This document shows, one piece after another, positions 24,095 through 36,107 of a stretch of DNA of 64,000 nt (position 1 is its first letter; each line of letters starts with the position of its first letter). Source of the DNA: Uloborus plumipes (taxonomy: Eukaryota; Arthropoda; Arachnida; Araneae; Uloboridae); NCBI GenBank assembly GCA_038373865.1, contig JAXGGA010004443.1:1-64000 (forward strand), given 5' to 3'. The translations under genes were made by a program, and so were the position numbers. A model generated the notes under the pieces. That model made no database searches. It saw only the letters and a program-made list of their open reading frames with translations, and was not told the DNA's origin.

Positions 24095-24925
24095 ATCTTA
24101 ATCTGCATCTGTATTTCTCAATTAGGAAATAAAGTCAACAAAGGAAAATCAAAGCCACCACAAAGAAATAGCATTTGTCCTTTAAAAATACTTTTGATAA
24201 AATAAAAATAATTCTAAATAATATTGTTCGTAATTTTTTTTTGAATCAAAATTTGTGCAGTCCTTCTTCTTGCTACCCCCCCCCCTCCTCCTTTGACAAA
24301 CTGTCCCAATATCCGAAATTCTCTCCCCCGTGAAAGTGTGACAACATTTGTGGACGACCCCTTATATGAAAAATATAAATGTTTGGAAGTGACATTCTCA
24401 GTGACACTGAAAGAAAACATTAGATCATGTATATTTTCAATGGGACTAAACAAATAACTTTTTACTTGTCTTCCCATATTTTCTCGTTGAAAGTATATGC
24501 TCAAACATTCCTTCATTTATTAATACTTTTTATTAATTCTTTTCATTGTAAAATTTATCGAAATATTTTTAGAAACATTGATCATCAAAATCATTTATGA
24601 TTTTTTTCCACGAAAAGAAAAAGAGTCAACTGTACAATTTTTGAATTGCAAATGTAGGGATATTCTACATTTTTATTTGTGTGTGTGTGTATCCCCCATA
24701 AAAAACATTTAGGTGTCATAAGCAAAAAAATACAAGTTTTACATCAGATATATGTATGCATGTATTTGTGCGTGATTATTTATTTGCAAAATCACACAGA
24801 CTAAAAAAACTCCCAAGTTTCCACCTTTGCAACTGTAAGGTATTAAGTACGTCATACAATATTTATGTACCATACAAATATCAAATAATCAAAAATATTT
24901 CAGTTCAGCAAAAATTACGTTATCT
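24095..24925. other. Gene-free spacer
   Basis: No gene. It holds a C-run near 24,277-24,286 and a short GT repeat near 24,679-24,690. Confidence 0.5.
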
Positions 24926-25183
24926 GCAATTGGATGGTGTTATGCAAAAAGGAGTTAACCCACAAAACATAAAAAAATTAGTTATCCAACTGTGATGGTA
25001 AAATATGTTGCTTTCTACATTAAGCAAAAATATTTAAGCCCTATCAGCATTTCATGGTAACATATCATTGGTATATTGATATAGAGCTCCATGCTTTTTG
25101 CCAGAGTTTGTTGACTTTAAAGCCCATTATCTCAAAATCAGGTTTTTGTGGGTTAACTCCTTTTTGCATAACACCATCCAATT
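24926..25183. repeat. Inverted repeat with about 38-bp arms
   Basis: ATTGGATGGTGTTATGCAAA with AAGGAGTTAACCCACAAAA (24,930-24,968) is mirrored by GTTAACTCCTTTTTGCATAA and CACCATCCAAT (25,149-25,182), enclosing about 180 bp. It is probably a MITE, but the ends were not delimited. Confidence 0.55.
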
Positions 25184-25620
25184 AGCAACATAATTTTCAA
25201 AAATGAAAATATATATTTGAACAATAACTATTTTTATTTTTCATACATTTAATGTTAACAGCATATTGTGTCACAGCAACAAAAACATGAAAATGTGTAC
25301 AGACATTCAGAAAAATATTTCTTAATATTTTTACAATAACACCTTAACTAATGTATTAAATGTCAGTTTTTTTTTCTCTTACCACACACGCGCCAACATA
25401 TCACGTTTTTTTCTCCCCTAAGTGAAACAGCTGTTGAGCACCCACCTCAACAAGTGGGTTTGAAGCCGAGTGTGAAACTGTTATTTTTTATGTAAAGCAT
25501 ATCAATAAGAAAACAAACCACACAATACTAAGCCTAACGCAAGAAAACAAAAGCAAAAAAACATCCATTTTATGTAATTCAAAGAAAACCAACCCGTATC
25601 AAGGCGAAAAATAGACTTAC

Positions 25621-25696
25621 CAACGTTGTTTTCCGATAACACACGTCCAGGTACCAAATAAGATACCAAGAGCAGATAGAACAAGCTGTTCGGCAT
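25621..25696 (-). CDS. Candidate first coding exon of a secreted protein
   Basis: The exon begins at ATG 25,696 and encodes MPNSLFYLLLVSYLVPGRVL followed by SENNV, then ends in G immediately before GTAAGT, a perfect splice donor. The first 20 residues form a textbook signal peptide: a short polar start, a Leu/Tyr/Val core, and a small-residue cleavage region near VLS-E. The intron would be in phase 1, which is common just after a signal peptide. An in-frame ATG six codons upstream (25,714) is an alternative start; a three-codon upstream frame (ATG GAA ACA TAG) sits in the leader. A TATA box lies about 180 bp upstream and the whole leader is markedly GC-richer than its surroundings. The downstream exons should lie at lower coordinates but I could not identify them, so the protein family is unknown. 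Confidence 0.4.
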
Positions 25697-25874
25697 TGTT
25701 AATCGAATCCACATGTTCCGATTATTCCGAATCTATGTTTCCATTTCGTGAAATTGCGGTTCGATCTGCGATCTTAAAAATCCACAGGAGTAGATCGCGA
25801 TCTTCGATTCTCGGCCGCGCTGTCACCAGCACTGCGTATATGTCTTCACTGCCACTGCTGGATAAGGCAGGTGG

Positions 25875-25882
25875 CCTTTATA
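25875..25882 (-). promoter_or_regulatory. TATA box upstream of the signal-peptide exon
   Basis: On the minus strand this reads TATAAAGG, with a GC-richer stretch downstream and CAGTG words about 30 bp on, where an arthropod start site would be expected. Two TGACGTA words (near 25,955 and 25,967) lie about 80 bp further upstream and resemble CRE-type sites. The grouping is what makes it credible. Confidence 0.35.
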
Positions 25883-25974
25883 TTCCATGCGAAAGTAACC
25901 AGCGAACGGATCGAGCTATGGCGGTCTTTTGACAGCTGAGGAGAGTCCCGGATGATGACGTAGGCATGACGTAA

Positions 25975-26917
25975 CATTCACGCATAAGGGGTCATTTAGC
26001 TATTGCTCCGAAGATCTCCTGAAGTGCGTGGGTGGGTATTTTTTTCCCCGCCAGTCAATTTTTTTGAAATTTTAAAGATAGGTTCTGCTTGAAAAAAGAT
26101 CATAATTTAATGAATTTCGCCACATACATTTTCTAGGGAAATATTTTGTTTGTGTTGAAACGTTTAAATGTGTATATCTTAATTTCAATTGCGTGTGTTT
26201 TTCCCTCAAATATATAACTCAAACAACTGAAGAAAAAAACTGTCAATAATCTGTTCTAAAATACAAGAAAATCTCAAAGTAACAATAAAACAATAGAAAA
26301 TATATAATTTATCCTTCAATTGTGGAATGTATTATAGTACTTCAATATAAAATTAGAAACTTATGTCTGTAGTGGGGAAAAGGGACGCACCGTTAAGCAT
26401 TTTTTACGAAAACCAACATATATCGTCAGATCATATTTTTTATAATTTTAAAAAATATATGATCATAATAATGTATTTTTCATCATATAAGGGCAGAAAA
26501 TATTTTACCATTGGTTCCAGTACTGTGGAAAGGTTTAAAAAAAATAAATATTCCTGTTCAAACCTACCTCGTATAGGGGTTCAACAGGATGTTAACCTTT
26601 GAACAAAAAAACAAAACTGATAATTAGACAGTTATATCAAAAATTTCATATTTATAACAACAAATTATTCAAAATAAAATTACACCACCACTTCATTTAT
26701 TAAAATTACAAATTTTATTATTTAACCAAATTTATAGTTTATACCCATCAAATGTATTATTTTTCGTAAAGAAGAGCCACAATGCTCAGATTTTTTTTTA
26801 TTTGTTCGAGTTTTGCTTTCAGATTCAATTACACTTTTCTCTGGGCTCAATATTTTGTATTCTACATTGTCTTTTCTTACATCCATCTCAATTATTTCTT
26901 TGTGGTACTGCTTTCAG
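25975..26917. other. Gene-free AT-rich spacer
   Basis: No gene recognised. The 79-codon frame at 26,363-26,602 has no recognisable content. Confidence 0.45.
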
Positions 26918-27107
26918 ATCTGACAGTATTACTTCTGGAGCAAGAGAAGTTGAAATCAAAGCTGCTGGAATATCAATTGTTCTGGAAAATATGAAATTTT
27001 TGATTCATAAAATTCAAAGTTCTTCCATTTCACCTAAAAGAAAGAGCTGCAAAGAGTTATTAATTATCATCAACAGAACTTTGGGATTTTTTAAATTTGC
27101 ATTTTAA
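26918..27107 (+). CDS. Weak candidate terminal exon
   Basis: A long pyrimidine tract ending TGCTTTCAG precedes this point, as at a 3' splice site. The frame then reads SDSITSGAREVEIKAAGISI, VLENMKFLIHKIQ and onward to a TAA at 27,105. The first 40 residues have a mixed, helix-like composition unlike the surrounding random frames. I do not recognise the protein, no upstream exon was found, and no clear polyadenylation signal follows closely. It could equally be a retropseudogene or chance. Confidence 0.18.
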
Positions 27108-28183
27108 AATGTAGTTACTTTTTTTTTTTATTGATGAGTTTATTTTTATCTATTTTACAAGTAAAGTAGCTTTCTTACAGAAAAAGATTAAAATTAACTA
27201 GTTATGTATGGTAAAACGAAGGTGAACTTTTACCAATAATATCTTGTAACCATTTGATCATCTTAAAATATATAATATATCAACGAATTTTTAAAAAATC
27301 ATCATCAATGCATCTAAGTTTCGAGAAAATATCTCAACTTGTTCTGCAGTTAGTTAAAAAATATGAATTTTTCACAAGTACCTCATTTTTTGTCTACAAA
27401 ATAATAAATGTCTTTAACTGCCAGTAGAACTGATAGGAGAAATTTAAATAATCCAATTTTTCAAGACCATACTCAAGCTGTAAAATAGGTATTGAGCGCG
27501 TATTTTCCTGAACATGATGAAATAATGAGCTAAGATGAAGCTGTCTACTCGAGTAGTTGTGCACATGCGTGGAGGTACTTTTAATTTAAGCAAAATTTAA
27601 ACCGAAAATACATTTTCTAGGGACATTCCAAGCCAAGTCTCTATACAGGCCGTGACTCAGTATACAAACTTGCTGACATACTCTTTGGGAGGCCCTGTTA
27701 AGTTTTTTCCTATAAATAGTGGATACATTTTACTGAAAAAAAAAACTTATAAATTATTGTAATACGTCGATTACCTACAATTATTTAGTGCTTGACCTAC
27801 AGCTTTTATAAACTAACCGCACGCGTCAATGATAAGTAAAAATACTTTTTTCACAGTAAAAGTTCTACAGTCGAATCTCGTGATAGCGATCTCCGGGTAG
27901 AAGCGAACCTTTTAAAAAGTCCGAAATGAAGCCCTATGTCATTAACGCAATTTCACCCGCTTGCAACGATTCTCAAACGCTATAAAGATCTAAACATTTC
28001 AAAAATTCCAATTTAAACAAACGTTATTGGAAAGATTTTTTATTTTGGATTTGTAGAAATAAGCTTTTATGCTTTTATAAGTTTCAATATTATCTGAACA
28101 ATTCAAAAGCTTTAACAAAAGCAACTTGACTATGGAGTGTTCTTCTAATGTTGATGGAGGAACAAAATTTATTAGCAGGGCCG
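27108..28183. other. Gene-free spacer with a lone Tigger-like end
   Basis: No gene. CAGTCGAATCTCGTGATAGC at 27,871-27,890 matches the ends of the pogo/Tigger-like MITEs near 1.55 and 6.65 kb, but no partner end was found, so it is a truncated relic. Confidence 0.45.
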
Positions 28184-28703
28184 GAAAGTAATTATTTTAG
28201 TACAAATCAATAGTGAAACATTTTTATTTTAAATCAACGATGTTCCTAGTTGTCAAAGGACTTTTGACATCTTGCAGGAAATTTTAAATCCTGGATAGAT
28301 TTTTTTAAAAATTGATTTTTGGAGCAAAATATCTTGAAATGGAGTCTTAGATGCAAGCAAAATTTCAAAGTTTTTGTGTTATAGAAAGTGTTTTAGAGAT
28401 CGGAAGGAAAAGAAATCCGACTGCTTCTCCAGTAATACTTACCTGACATTGCGCCGCCTGATTTTTCTTTATTGCGATCTATAAATAAAAAAACACAATT
28501 TGAAACTTCGACTTGCATGCAAGATGCCATTACAAGATATTTTGCAAAAAACAAACATTTTTTTTAATCTATCCGCTATTTAAAAATTACTACTAGATGG
28601 CAAAAGGTCCCTAATAACGTGGACAATTACGTCGGTGATTTAAAATAAAAGCTTTTCACAAGAGATTTGTTTGACAAAAACGATATTACTTTCCAGTCTC
28701 CCT
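28184..28703. mobile_element. Hairpin MITE with GGAAAGTAAT ends
   Basis: GGGCCGGAAAGTAAT at the left is mirrored by ATTACTTTCCAGTCTCCC at the right. The interior arms are also mirrored: TCTTAGATGCAAGC and AATTTCAAAG face CTTGCATGCAAGATG and AATTTGAAAC. The whole 520 bp could fold back on itself. There is no transposase. Confidence 0.55.
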
Positions 28704-30059
28704 AATATAAGTTTAGGATCCAAATGTCACTGTTCTGAACCTTTTTTTTGCGACAAAAACCATGGATCATCTAGCCAGTCATTTAGAGGATCAGAGGAAA
28801 TTTCTCCCCATCCCACCCGTCTTTGAAAAACAAATATATTAACATCTATATGCAAAACGAAGTGCGACAAATAAGCTTCCATATCCATGAATTTTAAAAG
28901 CAGCGTATTTCTTTATTAACCACCCATAGCTCCCATTTATCCGAATGCGGAAACGAAGCTATATGTACTGGGAAGTATGCGAAGGTCACATTACTGACGT
29001 CATGACCCTTAAATTTTAGCCTTCTTTTTTTCCACCTATCCCGCTATGTATATATTCTTAGTTTTTTGAGCCTTGATATTTTATTTAACTGAAAAGAAAA
29101 TGTGATCAAACTTTATCAAACAACCGTAATCTGAGCGACGTAATTATCCGAACTCTCCACGATCCTAATTAGTTCTTAATTAAGCAGTTCTACAGCTAAG
29201 TAGAACTTCCACTAAATAGGTAGTTATTTTATGTAAGTAAAAGTTCCTATCTACTTTAGAAAGAAAAACCTATAACAGGAATACCATTTCATGTCATCTG
29301 AAAATGTGCACTACATCACCATTTCAAATTTGTCACCGCATCGTGCATTCTTTCGTGTTTCTGAATACAGGAAGCTGCGGCTTAAACAATCAATAAGAAT
29401 GCTTCTAATGTCGACCTTGATCTAGAGACCGAGACAACATATTTCGCATCAACGGAGCAGTTGTACGTGAGAAGTGGAAGCACAAATTATGAAGCAGCAA
29501 GGCGCTGTGTTATTGTTTCATTATATATTTAATTATTTGTTTATTTATTCATTCGTCCAAGGGAAAATATTGTAAAGACGAAAATATTGTAAAATATTGT
29601 CAACGCTAAATATTTAATTAGAAAAGTTTTTATTTTTGCCCTACACAGGAGCGAAGTGGAAAAATTTCTTTTTTTGATAACTCCTTCAGACCTGGTGTCC
29701 GGTATACCGGACATGAGCTCTAAACAGAGGTCAATCATTTAATAATTGACTAAATTACTTAATTTCTTTGCAGTTTACTCTTGACATTCTGCACATTATC
29801 ATCTGTGTGAAAATTTCTCTTTTTAGGATTAGTAGCATTCCAAAATATGGATTGGAAGATTAGATTTGACTCGCTTTTCGTCGATAAAGTTTGTGTGATG
29901 TTTCATAATTTTTTTGCTGAAACATTAATTTCAAAATATTTGTCTGGAAAATTGGGCACGCCATAACTCTTTTAATTTTTCACTTACAAGCTTGAAGTTT
30001 TGTTTGTAAGATGCTCTTAGTCATAGTACTTTGTCTACCAAATAAAAACATTTTTGGTT
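28704..30059. other. Gene-free AT-rich spacer
   Basis: No gene recognised. A short tandem of AAAATATTGT occurs at about 29,562-29,600. Confidence 0.5.
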
Positions 30060-30250
30060 AACTATTCCATAATTCCAACTGAAAGTAGAAATTTACAGCC
30101 AAAAATGAAAAACTGCATTTCAATGCAAGTTTTATTTTGAAAATATATTATTCTTTCTTTATGTAATTTCATTTTCAAAGCGAATTTCCAAATTTTCATT
30201 CTGAAAACAGTGAGTTATTTCAACAATATCACTTTGCCCCACTTTCCCCT
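30060..30250 (+). repeat. Dispersed repeat R1, copy 2
   Basis: The block runs CAGCCAAAAATG, ATGCAAGTTT, TTTATGTAATTTCATTTTC, GCGAATTTCCAAATTT and ends CACTTTGCCCCACTTTCCCC. The copy ending at 32,412 has the same order. The final phrase, inverted, is GGGGAAAGTGGGGCAAAGTG, a typical transposon terminus, so this is probably the right end of an element. Confidence 0.5.
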
Positions 30251-31552
30251 ACTTAGCTGTAAAAAGAAAAAGATTTTAAAGACATCTATTGTTTCTTAAC
30301 GCCTTTCGTTTTAGCTATATGAAATCTAATATTTAATTTGGTTTTGGCTAATCGGTCATGAATTTGAGAAAATACCGAGTAATTATTAAGTGTTGTTGCA
30401 TCATTCTTATAGACAATCATGTTTGATACAAATGATAGTAAAGAATAATGTCTTTTCTCAAAGCAATTTAATTCAAACTGCTATTTACTTTTTTTTAATT
30501 TAAAATAACTAAGAACACTAATATGTAAGATAAAAGTTATACAGAAAGAAATCCATTTTATGTAATTACGTATTATAAGTAAGGAATAAATTGAAGTAAA
30601 CAGATGAAAGCAAATTACGAATATTTTTATAAAAATACGCAGTGAAAGAAATTCACGAAATAAACATTTTTTTTCCTAACAAATATCGAGATAAATTATG
30701 ACAGTAAACATAGACGATGAGCATGTAAAAACTAACAATAGAAAAGGAAAAAGAGTAAAATTTATTTGTCACTGAATTATAATAATGATGCACCATTGCA
30801 ACAAAAATCAATTCATAAATATTTCTCTCATTAAAAACTCCACTTATTCTTGATATTTTGAAATGAGTGAATTATTAGCAGAATTGTTTATGCTAAATTA
30901 TTTGATTCAAGTATTCGTGCTAAACAAACAGCTCAATAAAAAACATTGATTTCAATTAAAATTAGTAAAGTATTTCTCTTATCGAAATACGTTTTCCAGA
31001 TATGCGTAGTTTTACATTTTTTAATTCATTTACACGTTTCGTTATCTAGTATTTTAATTAACTTTCTTTTAAAACTATCCAAATCTAAAGGACAAATTAC
31101 AATTTAAGACTACAAAAGAGAGAGAGAGAGAGAACAGAAAAGAAAAGAAGATAAAGAAAAAAACGAGTCGTTGTTCTCTTGAATAATTAAAAAAAAAAAA
31201 AAGTTTTTGTGATACAAGGAGAACTAAATATGGTTATCAGTAAACACAGAAAAACCCAAGGTAAAACTATAAAATTAATGCAATAAATATTTTTCGTAAT
31301 GTGCGTTCTCATTACCGAAACAGTACATTATTTTACTGCATTTTTACATATTAGCTATCCTAACAAGTAGTTTTGCTTAAAAATATTGTTAAGAAATTTC
31401 CTGTGGATATTAAGCTGTATGTAACTCATGTAGTAGACATTTAAAGATAGATACGCTTACAAGTAAAATATTTTAATTGAACTAAAACTTTCTTACGTTT
31501 TATCGACAAGAAAACAGCTCATTACAAAAAGAAAAAGGATAAATAGAGGAAT
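30251..31552. other. Gene-free AT-rich spacer
   Basis: No gene. A GA microsatellite lies at about 31,117-31,132 and an A-run near 31,189-31,201. Confidence 0.5.
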
Positions 31553-32412
31553 ATGGGGCAAAGTGAATTAGCGGGTAAACTGAAATGATAAAATGTTTAC
31601 AACGGTTTTAACACCACCTATCTGTACTTGTGTAGTATGTCCCAGTCAGGAAAAAGTTGTCTCTGTAGATCAAAGCCTATGATAAAACAAATAATTTTTA
31701 AATATTTGTACTCATATTTTAATTTTTCGTAGTATGCCGTAAGTCATTTTTGTCGCTATACAATGATAAAGTCATTGTCATTAACATTTTAAACGTTGAT
31801 TGAGACCCACTATTATTTGGTGTAGTATTTATTTGTTTAATATTAAACTTAATTTTATTTTGAAACTTTTGTACAATTAATCAACTGCATGCGGGGTAAA
31901 GTGAAATAGTTTATTTCGTTTACTAATCCAATCATTTGTCAAATCATTCACGTATTACTTCCCTAATATTCACTTCCCTTATATTTATTTAACATTTCAC
32001 TTACTTATTCTCTCATTCACTTATTTTCTTATTCGCTCAAAAATGTTTTCTTTAATATTTTATTTATTCATTTATTCTCCTTATTGTTTCATTGTATCAT
32101 TCATTTATTCCTTCTTTTATTAATACATTTATCTGATCAAAAATATTTTAATAATCGAATGAGAAATGCTTCATCTGAAAAATATTTTATTTTTCAGTTT
32201 ACTCCATGAGAAAGAAAAAATTGAACATTTTTCACTTTTTGGAAAAGGTACAAAATTACAGCAAAAAATACAAAACAATGTTTCGATGCAAGTTTGATTA
32301 TAAAACACTTTGTTCTACCTTTACGTAATGTAATTTTCGGGACAAATTTCCAGATTGTTAATTTTGGAAAAGATAAGTTATCCCAACAATTTTACTTGCA
32401 AACATACCCTAC
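31553..32412 (+). mobile_element. Probable element bounded by ATGGGGCAAAGTGA and repeat R1 copy 3
   Basis: The left edge reads ATGGGGCAAAGTGAATTAGC, the inverse of the terminus seen in R1 copy 2. The right 190 bp match R1 copy 2 with substitutions, ending TTTTACTTGCAAACATACCC. A third echo, GCGGGGTAAAGTGAAATAG, lies inside near 31,890. The interior is ATTTATT-type low complexity near 31,950-32,130, with no transposase. Confidence 0.4.
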
Positions 32413-33503
32413 TGTGCATATGGGTTTAAAATTTTTAATGTAAAAAATACTTCTGTTACGACAAATTTTTCATTTATTTCAAGCACTTAAGAAACCAGTT
32501 TTCTTGAAGGAATGAAAACTGATGGAGAAAACTAAGACAGAAATAGAATATAAAAATGAACGCTGCTAAGGTTTAATTTTGTATTATCTGATATTCAAGT
32601 CAGATAATACAAAACAATCTGAAAAATACTTATGAGCTCGTAAGTTACTATTCTAATTAATTTTCAATCTTTTTACAATCAATATTAAGCTCTAAACGAA
32701 ACCCACTATACTCTGCAGCTAAAAAATCTATTCATAGTATAGGTTAAAATCGATAAGTCAAGAATTTCTGAAAGAAAGAGAAATCCGGTAAAATGCCATG
32801 TTTTATAACATTACGCAAAAATGAGAGAGAGAGAGATGATTTGGAAATTTTATAAATACATTTTACAGCTGAAAAAATATTTTTTTGGTGAGTAGCTGTA
32901 CAATGCAAGTATAAGAATTTTTTTCTCTCTCTCTCTATCTTTCTCTCTCTTTTAAATCGTACTTCAGTTTAAATTTTTCTTTTCAGTTAAATATTTCTTT
33001 TCAATTTTCCTTCCGTTGTATGCGAAATACATTCTTTCTTGTAAAGCTCTGCTCTGATACTTTTGAGTAAGCTTTTTAATTTTTTCGTTACAAATAAAAA
33101 TTAGACATAACTAACTGAAAAGTTTTGCTAAAAAAAGGAAAGACTAAATTATATTTATGCTGGTTTGAAAAATACAAAAAAAGAAACTAATTACTTTTTT
33201 TGAGCAGTCAAGACTGTTTATTTATTTTCCTTTGCCTTGGCTAAGCATCAGATCTACTTGATTTGTGATTAGTAAATAGCGAATTACTTATATCATTGGT
33301 ATATGTGTCAAGAGGACCTAAGTCAAGCGATGATGTAGGATTACGTTACTTGCCGTTTGTTTTTTTCGCTTTGTAATTGGTAGACACCGAAAGTCATATG
33401 ATTCATTGCTTCATTCAGCGAGCTCCTTAGGCTAGGGTCTTAGGTAAGGGGATGTCGATCTGCCGTCGCTTGGTGTTAGTTTCCCTCACAAGTGATTAGT
33501 TGT
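32413..33503. other. Gene-free spacer with GA/CT microsatellites
   Basis: No gene. A (GA)n tract at 32,824-32,836 is followed by a (CT)n tract at 32,922-32,950, about 90 bp apart and complementary. A TATCTGATATTCAAGTCAGA hairpin lies near 32,584-32,610. GC rises from about 33,300 onward. Confidence 0.5.
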
Positions 33504-33514
33504 TGATAGGTTGG

Positions 33515-33807
33515 CCCGATCGGTAAGGCATCGGACTCGTGTCCGGAGGGACCCGGGTTCGATCCCAGCCGATCAAAGATCCACCGTCTTGATTAATGGT
33601 GGCTGGGGGACGTTAAAAATGTCGTGGTCACAAAACCCTCCAAGTGAAACGATACCTCTGGGGGCGCTGGGCCTAGGGTTTGCTCGACACTAGGTTCTGA
33701 TTCAAAATTAAGAACAGAGAGCTCTTCAGGGCCCTATCCCGGTTAAACCACGAAGCTGCGGTAGGTACGGGGGACCCTGGAGTGTGAAATGAAATGAAAT
33801 GAATGAA
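33515..33807 (+). mobile_element. Complete tRNA-derived SINE
   Basis: The head carries an A-box-like GATCGGTAAGGCATCGG and a perfect B box GGTTCGATCCC (33,556-33,566), the internal RNA polymerase III promoter of a tRNA. A tRNA-unrelated body of about 220 bp follows, then a (GAAAT)n/(GAAT)n tail. Exact 11-bp target duplications TGATAGGTTGG flank it (33,504-33,514 and 33,808-33,818), so it was inserted by target-primed reverse transcription using a LINE partner. The GC-rich body and 60-codon open frame are SINE sequence, not a gene. The intact promoter and duplications suggest a fairly recent insertion. Confidence 0.88.
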
Positions 33808-33818
33808 TGATAGGTTGG

Positions 33819-34080
33819 TGGCATGAGACACATAAACTATGAATTTATGCAGGGCTCAGGCGGGCCCCTTATCGATTTTTCCCCTCCCAGATAAAACTTA
33901 TAAAACTTTGACTAAACTGACCCTTAACTGGGGTCCTCGCTTCCGATTGGGCTGACATGGCCTCTCGGCGGCCCTGGTTGTATGTGACTACTGTAGCAGT
34001 TCTCATTCAGTGGTCCAGCGGATACACATCAGTCCGCAGAAAAATTTAACCGGTTCCCAGAGGTTTTTGCTCATCCATAT
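33819..34080. other. GC-richer unique stretch beside the SINE
   Basis: This stretch, with about 33,350-33,500 on the other side, has higher GC than its neighbourhood (words such as GGCGGGCCCC and CTCTCGGCGGCC). I find no open frame, tRNA or terminal repeat. It may be an older repeat or a non-coding exon; I cannot tell. Confidence 0.35.
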
Positions 34081-35724
34081 AAAACCAAATTTCTTAATCC
34101 ATAATAATAGTAATAATAACATAATATTAATGATGAACTAAGACTATTTGATTTTTTATGTGAACTTTGCGATTATCTTTCGTTATTTTCTATGATTTTT
34201 CACAAGTATTTATTTACTTTTGTAGAATTATGACATTATTTACTTATCTTTACATTTAAAAATTAGTTGTGACAGTTTAATAATACCAAGTACAGTTTTA
34301 ATTTACTATTTATAATTTATTTGTAAAAAAAGAAAAAAAAAGTCCCCTCAATTAGTTCACACAAAATTCCTCTCGCAAGTTTTTAACGGTCTATAGGTCG
34401 AAAGTTATTTTTTGTCAAAACAATAATAATAATAAAAGAAGGAAAAGACATTACCGGTTCGAAAACATATTACGCAAGTTTTCTATAGTGCGCAAATTGA
34501 AGGGTTTTTTTTAATGGGAAAAAAATGGCGTTCATGAGCTTGTGGACTCTTAGTAAATAGACAATTTACTTTTAAATAATTGAGTCATGAATTATAATAT
34601 AATTTGTAAAATTATATGAAAAATTAATACTCCACTTGTACGATATTTAGCATGAAAAAAAATGAGAAAGATAGACTAAAACAAGGGCAAAATTATAACT
34701 TTTAAAAATACAGAGTTATCAGTTGTAGAGCATTGTAATTAGAAAAAAAAAGTTTCAAAAATAAATAGTAAAAATTAACAACGACAAAAGCTGGCTTGAT
34801 TATAAAAGCTTTAATCTGTCAAAAACAAATGCTTTTTTTAAATGTTATTTTACCTGCATTTTAAACTTTACAGATAAAATGTTTATGGAGTAACTTTTAA
34901 AATAATAAATTAGTGTACCCAAAATAAGCAAAGTATTTCATCTGTCATACTTATTCCTTCTCATACCTAGGTATTAGTACATTTTGTACTTGAATTTATC
35001 CCTTTTACATTTAGCTATCACTAAACGTCATTATCGCTTTCAAATTAATCTCATGACATGTATGCCCTTATTCTGAAGGCTCATTAAAATTGGCAAATCT
35101 AATTTTAACTCGTGATATGTTTTGATTTATGACATTAGGACGACTCAGATAAAAATTAGTACTAAATTATTATAGAATTAATATCGAGTGAAATAATACA
35201 GTACGAAATCGGGTTTCTACTGGTTTATTGTAGGACTTATCTTGTGACATAAATGCCATTCACCATCATATTATCAAGGGATTCCCGGCGTATAACTTCT
35301 AAATTAGAGACATTTCCAATGTTTAAAATCACTCACAAACTACAGAGTTCATTATTCGTTACCATCTGAACACTGATAGTGGAGATAACAATAAAAATGC
35401 AGAAAATTGTTCAGCGAGAATGTTTTAAAATAATACAAAGTACATAAGTTTAACTTTAAATTACCAAAAGAAGATTTCGATTGAGAGTGGATTTCGAAGG
35501 TACTCTTCAAAAGAAGCGACAAGCAATTAAAAATTTTGAAACAAACAGAATAAAATAAATTATAATCTAAATATAAAAGCGTGGATTAAAAAATAAATAA
35601 ATACATAAACAAGTGTCAATACCATCTAAACAAACTATACGACTTCCTGTCTAACTTTCATACTGTTAAGCAGTGAGTTACCGCGTCTGAAGCAGAACTA
35701 CATGTAATACACCGCCTAATACTA
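34081..35724. other. Gene-free AT-rich spacer
   Basis: No gene recognised; only AT-rich low-complexity sequence. Confidence 0.5.
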
Positions 35725-35726
35725 TA

Positions 35727-36106
35727 CTGCAAAAAATGAACTGTTGCTTTTACAGTATAATACTGGCAGCCGAAGTTCCAATTTAAAACTGTAAAATTCA
35801 CAGTAATAAACTTTAAAAATAGCAATTTTATAGTTTCTTACTGTAAAGTTAGCAATTTTAGTTTATTGCCGTAAAATTTAGATGTGTTATATTGCAAAAA
35901 CAACAGTATAATACTGGTAGTAGAGGTTTCAGTTTAAAACTGTAAAATGCACTGTAAATAAACTGTTAAATTAGCAATTTTACAGTTTATTATTGTAAAA
36001 TTAGCAATTTTAAAGTTTAGTACTGGGAAATTAGAAATTTTTTGCAGTTTATTACTATAAAATTAGCTGCATAATACTGCAAAAACAACATTCATCTTTT
36101 ACAGTG
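35727..36106. mobile_element. MITE of the CACTGCAAA family, copy 2 (expanded)
   Basis: Starts TACTGCAAAAAA and ends TTTTACAGTGTA. It contains two copies of the phrase ACAGTATAATACTGG followed by an AAAACTGTAAAAT block, and several repeats of AAATTAGCAATTTTA. It appears to be an internally duplicated relative of the hairpin MITE at 7.1 kb and the copy at 44.3 kb. Confidence 0.6.
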
Positions 36107-36107
36107 T

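Noticed and set aside
33511..33693. 60-codon open frame in GC-rich sequence
   Set aside because: It lies wholly within the tRNA-derived SINE, including its B box.
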